From: Diphasiastrum complanatum | Lineage: Eukaryota > Streptophyta > Lycopodiopsida > Lycopodiales > Lycopodiaceae | Assembly: GCA_029204225.1 (NCBI GenBank) | Contig: CM055109.1 | Coordinates: forward strand, 41,958,544-42,022,543 | Direction: 5' to 3' | Length of the DNA: 64,000 nucleotides | Part shown: piece after piece, positions 1 to 13,693 of the stretch | Position numbering within the stretch: position 1 is the stretch's first letter | How the letters are laid out: each line of letters begins with the position of its first letter | Notes under the pieces: generated by a model | What the model saw: the letters and a program-made list of their open reading frames with translations, nothing else | Databases searched by the model: none | Told to the model about the DNA's origin: nothing | Program-made: the position numbers and the translations under genes

Positions 1-469
1 AACTAGAAGTCTAGTGTTTTCAATACCCCTCTTTGATGTCCCGAGAGTGTATCATCAACCTATTGAGTGTCTCATTGTTTGGCATCACATAGTACAAAAT
101 GCACAAGCAAGTGTCAACACACATTGCATGTTATTTGCAGAAGTGACAAGTAACTCCATCAAAATCTGCCACATTGCCTAATAGGCATTCCATTTTTAAT
201 AAGCCTTTGAAGAAGGTTCTATTGTGGTGGCCATTGTTTATCTTGTGGGGACAAGACACACTTAAACACTGGAACATCCTAGCACAATAACTCACTTTGA
301 CCACCCCTTCAAAAGCCATGTTGCTTGTTATTGGTTTGGTCGAAGTGTGCCCATTAAATTTCTGCTCCATGCCACTTATCGAATTAACTTTGTTAAATGT
401 GGGAGGAAATTCAAACACGATGTCACCATCATAGAATCTAGGGATTTCCTCCATTGTCATGTGTGTCAT
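1..469 (-). pseudogene. Unidentified Cys/His-rich reading frame, broken
   Basis: I do not recognise this protein. On the minus strand an open frame of 112 codons runs from 469 to 131 and, past one TAA, the same frame stays open to about position 15. The visible residues include several Cys and His, with CHFC near the first stop and further Cys pairs just after it, so a metal-binding domain is possible. There is no recognisable start context, intron or partner gene. The single stop and the window edge suggest a decayed transposon or host gene fragment. Function unknown. Confidence 0.25.
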
Positions 470-3050
470 TGTTTATTTAATCAATCTATAAAGTAATGTT
501 AATCGAGTTTGGGAAATATCCAAACCCAAGCAAGCGTAGTACCCAAACCTTGGGCCCTATCTTTAAATTTTTCCAATCCATCAACGATCTCCTGTTGTGA
601 CTATCAGCCTCCTCTGAGTGTGACCATCAGTGCACCTCTACCTTCTCTACACCTAGATTATGAGAGAATTTCTTTTTGGCACCATTCAAAACATCTTATC
701 TAAAGTATTTCATATCTAGAGGACTTTTCTCTTGCTCTTGAATACAATATAGTTTCAAAGTTTGCTTGCCTTCATTACTTAGAGTTACACTATCATCTTT
801 TCATGTGTATCTTGGAGGGCTTGTTTTAGAGGGGCCATGGTGAAAGCAACCACTCATTTAGGCATAGAGCATAGTGCCCTGCTAATATGATGGTATCGAC
901 TCCATCCTTTTTTACCAAGATGGCAAACCTATTAAATTGTCCCATGCGTCACTATAAGTGTTAACAATTCTTGGAATAAGGGGCCACCTAAGCTGGATGT
1001 GATGCAACACACTGGGGGTCTATGCTCAAAATCATGGTTGCTCAATGTGAACTTCGAACAAGTAAAATAGGTATGATTCAAGATGTAAAAACCCACCTCT
1101 TCACCAAGAGAGTTGAGAGTATCCGATTATCCATCATCCCCTCTAAGTTTTGCTATTCACCCTTGTAGCTAGACTCTTGGTCAAGACCTTAGCTAAGGCC
1201 AACTACTCAATCAACTAGCTTGTATCCTTTTGCCGTCCCAGGTGTTCATAACACATGGACTGGACCTTAACCTCAACTTCTAAAGATTTGCATATTCTTC
1301 TCCATAACTTTCTGTCTTTTAAAAAAGAGTTTCTTTAAGAGAGTTTATTTCTACTGACATGGACGTAGATAATCATAGTCGAAAAAGAAAATCACGATAT
1401 GTCACTTCAAGAAAATCATGACATTTCACTTCAAGAAAATCAAGATCATCATAGTTCTTTTTACATTGCGTGTGTGTGATGTTTTGATAAATTCTCTTGT
1501 TAAGCATTTACTGATATATAAGAAGTTCAATCTCTCCACAAATTGAATCAATAAGTCATGTTCTAAAAATGGCTATCCTTTTCAATCAAGCAATGTGCAT
1601 TTGTTTGAAATTCACACTTCCTATGCAATTTATCATGTTATTTTGATAGTTGATCTAACAAGTTTGTGATTTTTTCTTTGATTATACCATGGAAAACATA
1701 ACCTAAAAGGACACATTCTCAAACACTCATAGTCCGATTATTCTCAAACAATGTGGTTTATAGATCCTTATTATCTACTAGTGCATATTGATTTTTCATT
1801 GTCAAATAATGGGTTGTCCTTACAATTATTTCAAAGGCTGGCAAGCACATTCATCAATGTATATATCTTGTACTTCTAAAATTTCGTATGTTTTTATTTA
1901 AAAATACAACGTTAAATAATAAATTGTCCATGAAAATTCAATCTGATGATAATGTGGAGTTATGTTTCTGTCAATAGAGCATTGTCATTTCATATTGGCA
2001 TGCTTTATTAATGAATTCCTTGGTCATCACTAATTTTGGAGGTGTTGTCTTCATAAACTTTTGCAACAAATTTTGCATGAGAAATATATTAGGTAGATCA
2101 CTTTTGATATCCAGAGATTTTGTGCTAGACATAAACATAAACAGAAATACATGCACAAATTTGCAACAATAAATGGGCATACGACTCTGGCTATTAGGCA
2201 TCACACTACCATGTTGATCCATAGAATATGGAGTCAAGTTCATTAAAAATGTTATAATACAAAATGATATAGTAGTACTATATGTCAAAACCAAAATTTA
2301 TGTAAAAAATGAAAAAGTAGAGGGGCTATCAACAATGATCACCATAGATGTCAAGAAACTTTAAGAACAAGCACATTTTTTGGCAACAGTTTTCTAAAAA
2401 CATGATACAACCTAGGACTGACATATAAACCACCTCCACAAGGTGGAGGCAATGGCTAAACAAACAAATGAAGTTGAAATTGATACTCGGAACTTTGATG
2501 ACCAATCTCATTTGAAGCACACTACATAGCTATACACATTATAAATTCTTGGAAAAAAATTTCAAATTAAATTAAAAGGTTTAAAGTCCCACAAAATGAC
2601 CTCAAACATTCTGATAAATGGTAAGACATTATTAGAAGCCTTATTTTAAGAGACAAGAAAGCCAACCCCATGAAAAAAAAATCCAAAGCAAAATCTAAAA
2701 TCCTTAATCTAGAATTCAAAAATCTTAATCAATCTTAATCAGGAATGGTTTGTTTCCAATGCAACACAACAAAAAAAAGTCCCTCCCAATCCAAGTCATC
2801 TAAAAAAAAAAGAACATTAAAACATAAAAAATTGATAGAAATCTTACAAGTTGTACTCCTTGCACCAGGTTCCTTGAAAAAATGTATTGCTCTTGTCGTG
2901 TTCAAAGTCCTGAGCACAGAACGTTGTTTTAAAAATGTCTGTTGTGGAGCTCGATAGTACAAGAAACAAATTTTGAATAATAATAATACTCAAAAAAATG
3001 TTTAAAAAAGGATCCTAGGGGCCCAAACGGTTATAAACCTAGCACCTAAA
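470..3050. other. AT-rich stretch without a recognisable gene
   Basis: Only short scattered open frames occur on both strands and none matches a family I know. Homopolymer A/T runs and stop codons in all frames are frequent. Nothing else was seen. Confidence 0.5.
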
Positions 3051-3054
3051 CCCT

Positions 3055-3176
3055 GGGGCTCTTTTTTCAACAGCTCTTAAAATTTCAAACGACTACTTCA
3101 AAACAAAAAAAAAAACGGGGGCTCTTTTTTCAACGGCTCGTAAAATTTCAAACAACCACTTCAAAACAAAAAAACC
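3055..3176. repeat. 63-bp tandem pair
   Basis: Two copies of a 63-bp unit starting with GGGGCTCTTTTTTCAAC lie head to tail, differing by a few substitutions and by the length of the A run between them. Confidence 0.6.
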
Positions 3177-3300
3177 CTATTTTCCTTTGTTTATTTTTCT
3201 ATTTTCCAGCCTCCAATGACGAGGACCTACAGCCTCCAATTTTGTCCTACACCAGGAACCTAGCCTTCATTGATCTACCTTCAATCTTCAGTGAGTGATT

Positions 3301-3411
3301 ACGTGGGGGGGAAGGCCCTGCCTGAGGGCCTTCCTTGCTGGGAGGGCCCTTGCCCGAGGGCAGGCCCCGACCAGCAAGGAAGGCCCAAGGGCTTCGGGCC
3401 TTCCCCTACGT
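3301..3411. repeat. GC-rich fold-back (41-bp arms, about 29-bp loop)
   Basis: Arms 3301-3341 and 3371-3411 are imperfect inverted repeats that both begin with ACGT, G-rich DNA and GAAGGCCC and end at the loop with TTCCTTGCTGG. The loop is itself GC-rich and palindromic. The island stands out sharply from the AT-rich surroundings. It could be a foldback or MITE-like element or a hairpin transcript. No flanking target duplication is evident. Confidence 0.6.
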
Positions 3412-3964
3412 AACGCCATTGTGCTTTTTTTTTTTTTAAACTTGTCGATGGTCACTACTGAACACAGTATCACCATAGCTTAATCATTGGTCATTTTTTT
3501 AATGAGAAATCAAGTAGATAATGGAGAAATGGACCTGGTAACATAAAAAAACAACACAAAAAACAGAGGAAAATGGGGCCTGGCCCATTGATTTCTTTTT
3601 TTTTTGGCTTTTGGTTTGAACATGCTTCTCTCGTTAGGTTGATCCACATCGATTTTGGAGTACGTATAATGGGCGGCAAGGATCTGATACACTACAAAAT
3701 TTGCTGTGAGAATGGCAGCCAAAAGGTAGAAAAAATGCTCTAGGTGGCCTCTATTCAGATTGGTGGATAGCCATCCACCATCGGCACTACCTGCTCACGT
3801 GCTTTTGTTGACTGTAGAGACTCAGCAAGGTGCTTCGATAGCTACCTACACCAATGATCGCCCACAATATAGCAGTAGCCATGCTGTGCATGCTCTGAGG
3901 CGATTGATCGTAGAAGATCTCAAAGTACCCAATGCTAACAAATGATTCTGAGAGGCCGATGAGA
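3412..3964. other. No gene seen
   Basis: AT-rich DNA with A/T homopolymers. A 61-codon plus frame at 3760-3945 has no family features and is not called. Confidence 0.4.
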
Positions 3965-4330
3965 CAGTACTGCTAGAAAAGCCAGAAAACACAAACTGGG
4001 CAGGGGCAGGGCCAACACAAGCCCTGCCCTGCCCTAATATCAGTTTCTTTTGTGTTGTTTTTTCTAGTGTCTTTGATGTTTGAACACCAAAAAGAGATTA
4101 AAAAACAGTGAAACTGGCCTAGTTTCAGTTTCTTTTGTGTTATTTTTGCTAATGCTTTTGATGCTTGAACATCAAAACCCCAGCCCAGTTTTAGTGTTTT
4201 TTGTGTTGTTTCTGACATTCAAACATAAGAAAAAAACACTCAAATTAGGCCGGTGCAGGGCTTGCGCCAGCACAAGCCCTGCACTGGCCTAATTTTAGTG
4301 ATTTTTTTGTTCTTTTTAATGTTTACATAA
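3965..4330. repeat. Cluster of fold-backs with repeated arms
   Basis: Two strong hairpins bracket this region. The first pairs 3998-4012 with 4021-4034 (GGGCAGG-type stem, 8-base loop). The second pairs 4242-4264 with 4273-4295, a 23-bp stem with one G-T pair and an 8-base loop. Their outer flanks also pair weakly. Between them are smaller palindromes, including GAAACT/AGTTTC and TTTTGATG/CATCAAAA, and the phrase TTTCTTTTGTGTT recurs. The arrangement looks like a family of related fold-back units in tandem. Confidence 0.55.
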
Positions 4331-5722
4331 TGTTTTGATCATGAGCAGAAAAAAAAAACGGTGGTCCACTAATCCTCTGAACCCATAGACAAGCTGGTAG
4401 CAAAAAAACAGTGAGTAGATAAGAACCATTTATAACTGAACTACGAGAAATGTGGAGATATGAATATGGGTATATTGATGCATTTCTACAGTCGTGTCAG
4501 ATATTTCGAATCAATTGTCTCTAGAGACCCACAGATGAAAAACAAGAAGCCAATCCAAATGACTGGAAAGCAAAGATCAACACTAATTCAATATGCCATC
4601 GCCACCCATATTCATGTATAAGAAATCTGCAACAGTGAAAGGAAGCTCGAACAGCCACACAATATATGACTTTTATTCCACTAGTAAAGTCTTGAAGCTA
4701 CACAACCTTACATGTTGATTTGTTTGCACCTTCTAGCTTTGTACACCTGTAAATTAAAGCCTTCCAAAATCTAGTAGCAAATGTCTTGAACCCACTTTTC
4801 CAAAGGGTCGGCCAGGGCCCTTTCACTTTTTTTTGTGTGCTCTCCCAACCTTTTTTGATGATTTTTTTGTGCTCTCTCTGATGTTTACCACAATCATAAA
4901 AGCATTAAAAAAAAAGTGAATGACCACCTTAAAAAAAATAGTCAGTTTGATTGCATAAATGCACTTTGAAATGGCCTTAGATACGTATCTCTTCGAATCG
5001 GCAAGTTTTGTTACATTGGCCTATCTAGAAATTGGATCACTTTTTAAGACAAAAGCAACATTGGAGATAGACAAGTATGATCAATATCATCTACAAGAGG
5101 TGAATTATATTGTAACATATAACCTAATGAGATGATGGATGAATAGTGGAGCTCATATCAATTGTACTATCCAAACAAACGTAAGTCCTAAGATACCAAG
5201 ACCAAGGCAAACACGAATCATATCTTACATGATTGCCTAGGAATACGTTTGGTTTCAAGCCACTAAAAATAGCATAGCAGTAACCCAGTATTGAATAATT
5301 GTCAACACTAAAATGGGAAACCCGAGCTTAAATAGCTGTCTAAAAGTGACGATGTACTAAATTGCAAACAAAGCATCATGTAGAGCATAGAACTAACACA
5401 ATTTCTCTTGATCACTTGTTTGTCGAATCATACATTTGAACCACATCATAGATTCTAAGGTGAAATGTTGTTTGCATTGCTCATGGTCTATGATGAATTG
5501 ATCACTAGCCTCTTTATAATTGGTATGTCTCATTGCAAATATGTCTATGTTTAGATACAACCTTCGCTCAACTTGGTTTGAATAGGCACATTGTTTTTAC
5601 AACGTAACAATTATCCGATCTTTTTTTTCCTTGGGTTGTCTTTCTTCAAATGCCATTGTATACCATCGAGTAGGGTGTTCCACACCCACCTACAAGAGAT
5701 CAATTGCAAGTCGAGACTCTAA
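4331..5722. other. No gene seen upstream of the methylase-like exons
   Basis: AT-rich, stop-rich DNA. If the methylase-like fragment downstream is a real gene, earlier exons might lie here, but I could not find one by eye. Confidence 0.35.
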
Positions 5723-6112
5723 GGTTGCTTTGACAAGAGGGCAAATTGGTTAATGGACTTTAATGGGAGCACAATTACTGAAGTAAATGGTGTTGTTTGT
5801 CGTGGCAATGCTGAGAGATCTCCAGGTTTTTGCATGTACATTTAAACAAGAAATTGGGTGCAATTGGTTGCATTCTTGATGTTCGTGTATTTGATAACTC
5901 TAGTATACTTTGCGGATTGTAGGTTTTTGGTGGAGATGTTAACCAACCCTGGTGACGTCATTATGGATCTATTTGCTGGAACTGGAAATATGGGACATCA
6001 AGCAGGATCTATAAACATGGATTGTATATGTATTGAGCAAGACCAGTTGTTGTTTGACACTTTTTGCTGCCTATGGAGAGTAGTTAGTGCTAGGCTCAAA
6101 AAACGAGTATGA
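5723..6112 (+). CDS. Partial beta-class DNA methylase-like gene (C-terminal exons)
   Basis: Two exons can be joined in phase. The first ends at 5825 with codons reading NAERSPG across a CCAG/GTTTTT donor. The intron is 5826-5922 (97 bp, ending TTGTAG). The second runs 5923-6112 to a TGA. The joined product reads FLVEMLTNPGDVIMDLFAGT and continues to CICIEQDQLLFD. This matches the C-terminal block of N4-cytosine/N6-adenine DNA methylases: a FxGxG SAM loop (here LFAGTG) followed by an acidic strand (IEQD). Known members methylate the exocyclic amine of C or A in DNA. The catalytic DPPY-type motif would lie upstream and is not found here; an in-frame TAA at 5720 bounds the exon. It is either the 3' end of a gene whose other exons I missed or a relic. 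Compare the antisense fragment at 33890-34145. Confidence 0.45.
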
Positions 6113-6674
6113 AAAAATTTGAGACTTTTCAGCAGTCAACTACTTTTGTTTAGTTTATGGTGTTTTGAACTTAGAACAATATTGCATAGATATCTCTTTC
6201 AGCCCAATTTGTGATTTTGATGTCACTAATTGCTGGCAAAAGGTACACTATATACACACATCTACCTTCAAGATGCAAAGTCAAAAGAGTCTTTTTAGTA
6301 CTTCATTATCAAGTACAAGTCTAGAAAGCCTTTTGCTTATGGTTTTGGTGGCTACAAAGTTCACCTTTCAAGGAGCATACTTGGAGCTTAGTTAATGTGT
6401 CCTATGCAGCAAGGGGTATAGTTGTTTAGGGTACACCATACTATTGAGGTCAATTAAAAGCTGGAAATAATTACTTTTTTTTTAAATGTCTTATATAATA
6501 ACTATGCGCAAGAAAAAAGTCTAATTGTAGAAATTAGCTCTTAGTAGTTACTAGTAACTCATTACTGCATAGAAATCTCGCCCTGGTCACTAAGTCATTG
6601 TTCAATTCCACTAACTTTGAAGGATGTCTAATTTCTTCGTAAGAGTTTCATTTTTTTTAGAATAGCTTATCCAT
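6113..6674. other. No gene seen
   Basis: AT-rich DNA between the methylase-like exon and the tandem array. It could include the 3' untranslated region of that fragment, but no polyadenylation signal is convincing. Confidence 0.35.
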
Positions 6675-8060
6675 CCCAAGAGATTGTGTAGTCGAGAGAG
6701 AGCCTATCACTTTGGTCGATCACTTCGGTCGGACGATGGTCGTGGGTTTCCATTTTCATTGGACACCAATGGGACCAATTATCGTGTGAATATGGCCTGT
6801 CCTGCTGAAAAATGACGATTGGGTTAGATCGACTGCAATTAGGGCTTGTAATATGGGCTAGTTTGCATAGTTGTTGTGGTAGGGTCCATTGTGACGAAAC
6901 GGGGTCAGTTTTGTGAGCCGTCTGTTCTGGATATGAGGCAACCTCAAAACAAACTTGCAGGTACCAATCCCATGCAGAATGAAGGAGCTATGGCCGAGCG
7001 AAGTTGGGTCCAAAAAATCGCAATAGAAAAAAGTGGGTGCAAAAGGATTGTGCAGTCTCGGGAGAGCCCATCACTTCGGTCGAACGATGGTCGCGGGTTC
7101 CCATTTTCATTAGACACCACTGGGACCAATTATCGTGTGAATATGGCCTGTCTTGCTGAAAAACGACAGTCAGGTTAGATCGACTACAATTAGGGCTTGT
7201 AATATGGGCTAGTTTGCACAGTTGTTGTGGTAGGGTCCATTGTGACGAAATGGGGTCAGTTTTGTGAGCCGTCTGTTATGGATATGAGGCAACTTGGAAA
7301 CAAACCTGTAGGTACCAATCCCATGCAGAACAAAGGAGCTATGGCCGAGCGAAGTTGGGTCCAAAAAATCGCGATAGAAAAAAGGGGGTACGAAAGGATT
7401 GTGCAGTTCCGAGAGAGCCCATCACCTCAGTCGAACGGTGATCGTAGGTTTCCATTCCCATTACACACCATTGGGACCAACTATCATGTGAATTTGGCCT
7501 ATCCTACTAAAAACCGACAGTTGGATCGGACCGACTGCAATTAGGGCTTGTAATATGGGCTAGTTTGCCACGTTGTTGTGGCAAGGTCCATTTCGATGAA
7601 ACGGTGTCGATTATGAAAGCCTTATGTTTCGACTACGAGGCAACCTCAAAACAAAGTTGTACGTACCAATCCCATGCAGAATGGAGGAGCTACGGTCGAG
7701 CTACGGGTCAGCGAATTGGGTCCAAAAAATCATGATAGGAAAAAGTGGGCATGAAAGGATTGTGTAGTCCCGAAAGAAGTCCTTAATGCTTGACCCAAAC
7801 GATGGTCCTAGATTTCCATTTTTGTTATGCACCAGTGAGACTAATTGCTATGTAATTTTGGCCTATTCTATTAAGAAACGACAAGTGGTTTGGAATGATT
7901 GCAATTAGGGCTTGTAATATGGGCTAGTTTGAGATGTTGTTGTGGAAGGGTCCATTTCAATGAAACGGGGGTCGGTTTTTGGAGCCGTTTGTTTAGGTTA
8001 GTATGTAGTAATCTTGTGCAAAATGGACAAATTGCGAGTGAGATATGGGTTGGCGAAGTT
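6675..8060. repeat. 351-bp tandem array, about four copies
   Basis: The anchor AGGGCTTGTAATATGGGCTA recurs at 6841, 7192, 7543 and 7907, giving periods of 351, 351 and 364 bp. The unit also carries CCATCACTTCGGTCGAACG-like and CCGAGCGAAGTTGGGTCC segments. Copies two and three are closest; the first and last are more diverged and partial. Two adjacent units keep a related open frame of about 100 codons on the plus strand (6876-7178 and 7227-7544), but this may only reflect recent duplication. The array runs directly into gypsy integrase sequence, as do tandem repeats found inside some plant LTR elements. Confidence 0.8.
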
Positions 8061-8097
8061 ATGTGCAAAAATCTAACACATAAAAGCTTGTGAATAG

Positions 8098-8468
8098 GTG
8101 CTAGAAAACTCGCTTCAAGATGAAAAAGCTCGCCATGAAAAGCTCGCCAAAAAACATGCCCCGTCGTGTGAAACACGCTTGTTAGCAGTCCATGCTCTTG
8201 TTGTAAAGAAAGCACGTCGCAAGGCTTGGTATGATCATCGTCTTCACAAAAAGATCTTCAAAAAGGAGATTTGGTCCTCATGTACAAGACAAAGGTGATC
8301 AAAGGAAAGCTGAAGTTCACTGGTGAAGGCCCTTATCGCATCACCGACATCCTATCACAAGGGGCGGTGACTTTAGAAACAATAGATGGGACACCGTTTG
8401 CTATGCCCATCAACGATAGCCGGTTACGCAAGTACTGGTCACAATCAGCCTTCCCAAACACTTCTTGA
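8098..8468 (+). pseudogene. Ty3/gypsy integrase C-terminal fragment, frameshifted
   Basis: Two overlapping frames (8098-8298 and 8271-8468) read RRKAWYDHRLHKKIFKK and then GKLKFTGEGPYRITDI, GAVTLETIDG and NDSRLRKYW. This is the GPY/F module that closes the integrase of many plant gypsy elements and helps it bind DNA. A frameshift near 8270-8298 separates the halves. The catalytic core is absent; the tandem array occupies its expected place. A polypurine tract follows about 160 bp downstream. Confidence 0.8.
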
Positions 8469-8630
8469 AGAGTTCAGAATAGGCTCTTCATCATCGAATA
8501 AAGCCTCAGGTTTTACGTAAGCAATCTTTATCCACGCTTTTCTTGACGCACTCCATCATCCGCAATAAACGTGTCGACAGCCTTCTTCCACAACAAGCAC
8601 AAGTAGGTGTTGTGGGACCATCACCTATTT

Positions 8631-8643
8631 AGGTGGGGGATAT
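8631..8643 (+). other. Gypsy polypurine tract
   Basis: AGGTGGGGGA followed by TATTGTTGGG fits a plus-strand primer immediately before a 3' LTR that would begin TGTTGGGCAC at 8644. Confidence 0.6.
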
Positions 8644-10200
8644 TGTTGGGCACTTAGTGGGTCCCGCCACTAAAGTACTACTGGCTAAGCTTACCAAGTA
8701 AGCCCCGCCATAGTACATTGTGACGCCAACCTGATTACTTGCCATAGTATCAGCTGTCACTCCCTTAGCAACCATATCCATCCCTGTCGGCTCACAACCA
8801 TGGGCATGCTGGATCCATATCACCCCGTAATGCACTCCATGCCCTCAGAATATGTACCACCCCAAGTACACTCCATGCAACCTACCTCCAAGTAGGCATG
8901 ACCCGTCCCTAGGTCACCACATGATGCACCAGCTGAAAAACATCGTTCATACATCAAATGACATATCATACCTGAGCAACTGCAGCATCTCCTTGAGTGC
9001 CACCCCAATGGACTTGTCATCCACATACTATGCTCACCTGATGTCTTCGATCCTGGTCACCATCCTGCTAGACAAGCCAAACTCCAAAGCATCACCTGCT
9101 CCACCTGGATCCTAGCATCTGCTCGCTCTCCCTGGCTATATGCCACCCGACACCATGCCAACGCAAGCATATCCTTGAGTCGCCGCTCACGGGATCCCAA
9201 GACTATTGTCTCCCTGATCGTACTGAGGTATATGGCTCTGAGTGACTCCCTCTAGGCTTATCCCTGATCTCACCACTTGAGAATTTGCACCATGGAAATT
9301 CCAACATCTGTGCTAAGCCTAGACTCCTGCAAATACAGCCAAATGCATGAAAGTTATAGATAGCCTATCCACACCTGTGATGGTAGATGTCTCCCCATCG
9401 ATGCCAATGTCCAAAACTGGCCCCTTGCTGTAATGCCAACCTGTACTCCCAAATGAGCACACCATGAAGGCCTCGCCATCAGTGTCCCCGCTAGTAGATC
9501 ACTAGAAAAACACTCGTCATAGTGTTTGCCCTCCAATCACACCCCGTGCGATCTCCATCAGCTCTCCATCCTAGAGCTGTATCTCAAAGCTTCACGCTTT
9601 GCCCATTTGTGTTTGCAGCTTCCTGATTCCATCATGAATCCCACCTGTAAGTCCTGTCCATGCCAATGACTCAAGTCCAATATGAAATAGCTGCCCCCTG
9701 ATGATCATCCCATGTCATCCTATAGTGTTATCCCTACCAGGTATTCCAATGCCATCCCTGATCACAAGCATCTACCCTGTAGTGCCCACCTGTATTCTCC
9801 CAAGCTAGCTCCAAGCTACTCTTGTGAATGGTTCCAAACCACTCCCTGAGAATACACTGAGATGTGAAATTATTATTTCTTTCTTTCAATTCCCAAGGGC
9901 CCACTTCAACCTTCATTCAAAGGATTTTCTCAATCCAACTGCCCTCCTTGCTCACGATCTCCACCATGGATTTTCATTCTTCACCATGTGACTATCAGCG
10001 CGCGCAATGGTTTGGCCATCTCTCTTTCTTCTACATTTCTTCTTTTTTCCTCTTTCCAAGTTTTTCTGGCTATGAAAATCTTGCATAGTGACTGATCCAG
10101 CATCTTTACTGGCACGTGGCCTCCCACGGCCATCTGATAGCATCATTATTGCACCAGGGCACCCATCATCAGCCATTGACAGCTCCAAAATCAGTTTACA
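8644..10200 (+). repeat. Probable gypsy 3' LTR and flanking DNA, end not determined
   Basis: Sequence downstream of the polypurine tract starts with TG, has no believable gene, and is C-rich on the plus strand, unlike its surroundings. Without a second LTR copy in the window its right edge cannot be placed. A transcription unit is not visible. Confidence 0.4.
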
Positions 10201-10220
10201 TTTGAGAAATAATCAAGTTT

Positions 10221-11484
10221 AGGGTCTAGTCGAACTCTAGTTGTCTCTCGTTGCTGCCTGAAGCGATCTGGATTATCTCAATACTCTTTCTTCGCATACT
10301 TCCAGTCCTCTTTCTCCATGTAGGAAGGCTTGACTTTGTTGGCTCTCACTACATCACGGATCTCCGATTTGCGGTGGCTCATCGTATATCCCATGCGGCT
10401 CCTCATCCATTTCCGTGCAAATTCCATGTCCTGGGACGGGACGGGGGACTCACTACGCAGCTGGCGGTCATCACTGACATCGAGTCATAAAAAATGTCTC
10501 TAGGAAAGTGTACATACATGAGCTCCCTCATGCGCATGATGACCCTCTTACCACGGACATTCTCAAGGATGTGCCCATCTCTGTCTACGTCATACAAGGG
10601 TGGGATGGCAGTTGGTGGAGATGCGGTCATGGGAGTGTCTACGAGGGTGGCATCTGGTATGGGAGATGTTGTCCAAGGAGTGTTTGCGGGGGTGGTCTCA
10701 TGTATGGGAGATGCTCCGCTGACGGGAGAATACTGATGATGTGGGGTGTACGTAGTGTACTGGGGGGAGAAAAGGCAAGGGGGGGAGGTACCGAGGGGAG
10801 AATAGCCAGTGGGGGGCGTCGGGATGGGAGAATAGCTAGGGAGGACAAGAGTGGGCTGAAAATTCCATGGTGAAATGTGACCCCACGAAGTATAGCCGAG
10901 AAGATAGAACTCAGTGGCAGTGGGCCCAGAGGGAGAGAAAATGTGAGGGGTGAAAGTGGGCGTGCCAGAAATATTAACTATGACAGATGCAGGAGTTGCA
11001 GTATCGTGTGTCGTACGTGCAGCCTCCTAGGTCAATGTCTCTCGAAGTAGGGACTCCCCACGATGAGATGTGCCACGCGGTCGTACAAGACTCATGACCA
11101 CATCAGGGTCATCACCACATCCTCCACAATAGGAGACACCGAGGCGGCTCCACCTCCTCTGCCGAGAGTGTCGGGAGGAAGCACTGGCAGTAGCACCATG
11201 GGTGGGGGTGTGACCCTCATCGGAGTGACCCTCACGGGAAGGAAAAACATGTGACCGGTCTACATGAGTAGTCGACCAAATCTCCTCGGTCGATGATGTG
11301 TACTCAACCAATTTGCTGGAGCTACAAGCCTTGTGTCGAGCCCTCAATCGCTCTAAGACCCTATCCTGCTACGAAGAAGGCAACTGATCAAGGTAGCTAA
11401 TGAGATCAATCTCGCTCATAGAGGAAAGACAAGATGACCCGCAACTATGACCTGACCTCTGGCTAGGAGATCCACCATCTGACA
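10221..11484 (-). pseudogene. Degenerate transposon-like Ser/Pro-rich reading frame
   Basis: A minus-strand frame begins with ATG at about 11484 (MSDGGSPSQRSGHSCGSS), is Ser/Thr/Pro-rich, and is interrupted by in-frame TAG codons. Towards 10460-10221 it reads EFARKWMRSRMGYTMSHRK and then EDWKYAKKEY, DNPDRFRQQRE. The last part loosely resembles the W..Y..NPDRFR..R pattern of plant Ptta/En/Spm (CACTA-associated) transposase proteins. The two clearest stops are TAG where CAG would keep the frame. I infer a silenced transposon gene; the family assignment is tentative. Confidence 0.35.
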
Positions 11485-11553
11485 TAATGGGTGCAACGGA
11501 ATAAGAGGGATAAATACTACACACAACCAATGAGAGTCTCAAAAATAGTAAGA

Positions 11554-13508
<1,955 letters not shown>

Positions 13509-13657
13509 ACATTAGAGTAGCATGAATAAATTAAGATCCTACAAATTAGAGTAGCATGAACTAGTTAGCATGAAACATAAATCAAGATACTATGAATTAG
13601 GGTATCATGAACTAGTAGGCTTGCGACATAAATGAATGGCATCATACTTAAACGCGT

Positions 13658-13663
<6 letters not shown>

Positions 13664-13691
<28 letters not shown>
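13664..13691. repeat. (CA)n microsatellite
   Basis: Alternating CA of about 28 bp in the first unit of the duplication, immediately before the CCCTAAA motifs. The later units have shorter CA runs. Confidence 0.9.

Positions 13692-13693
<2 letters not shown>

Noticed and set aside
2735-2962. Overlapping 75- and 70-codon frames on opposite strands
   Set aside because: No family features, A-rich codons, and mutual overlap; chance frames.
6675-8060. CRISPR-like array
   Set aside because: Repeats are 351 bp and contiguous without spacers, in a plant nuclear context.
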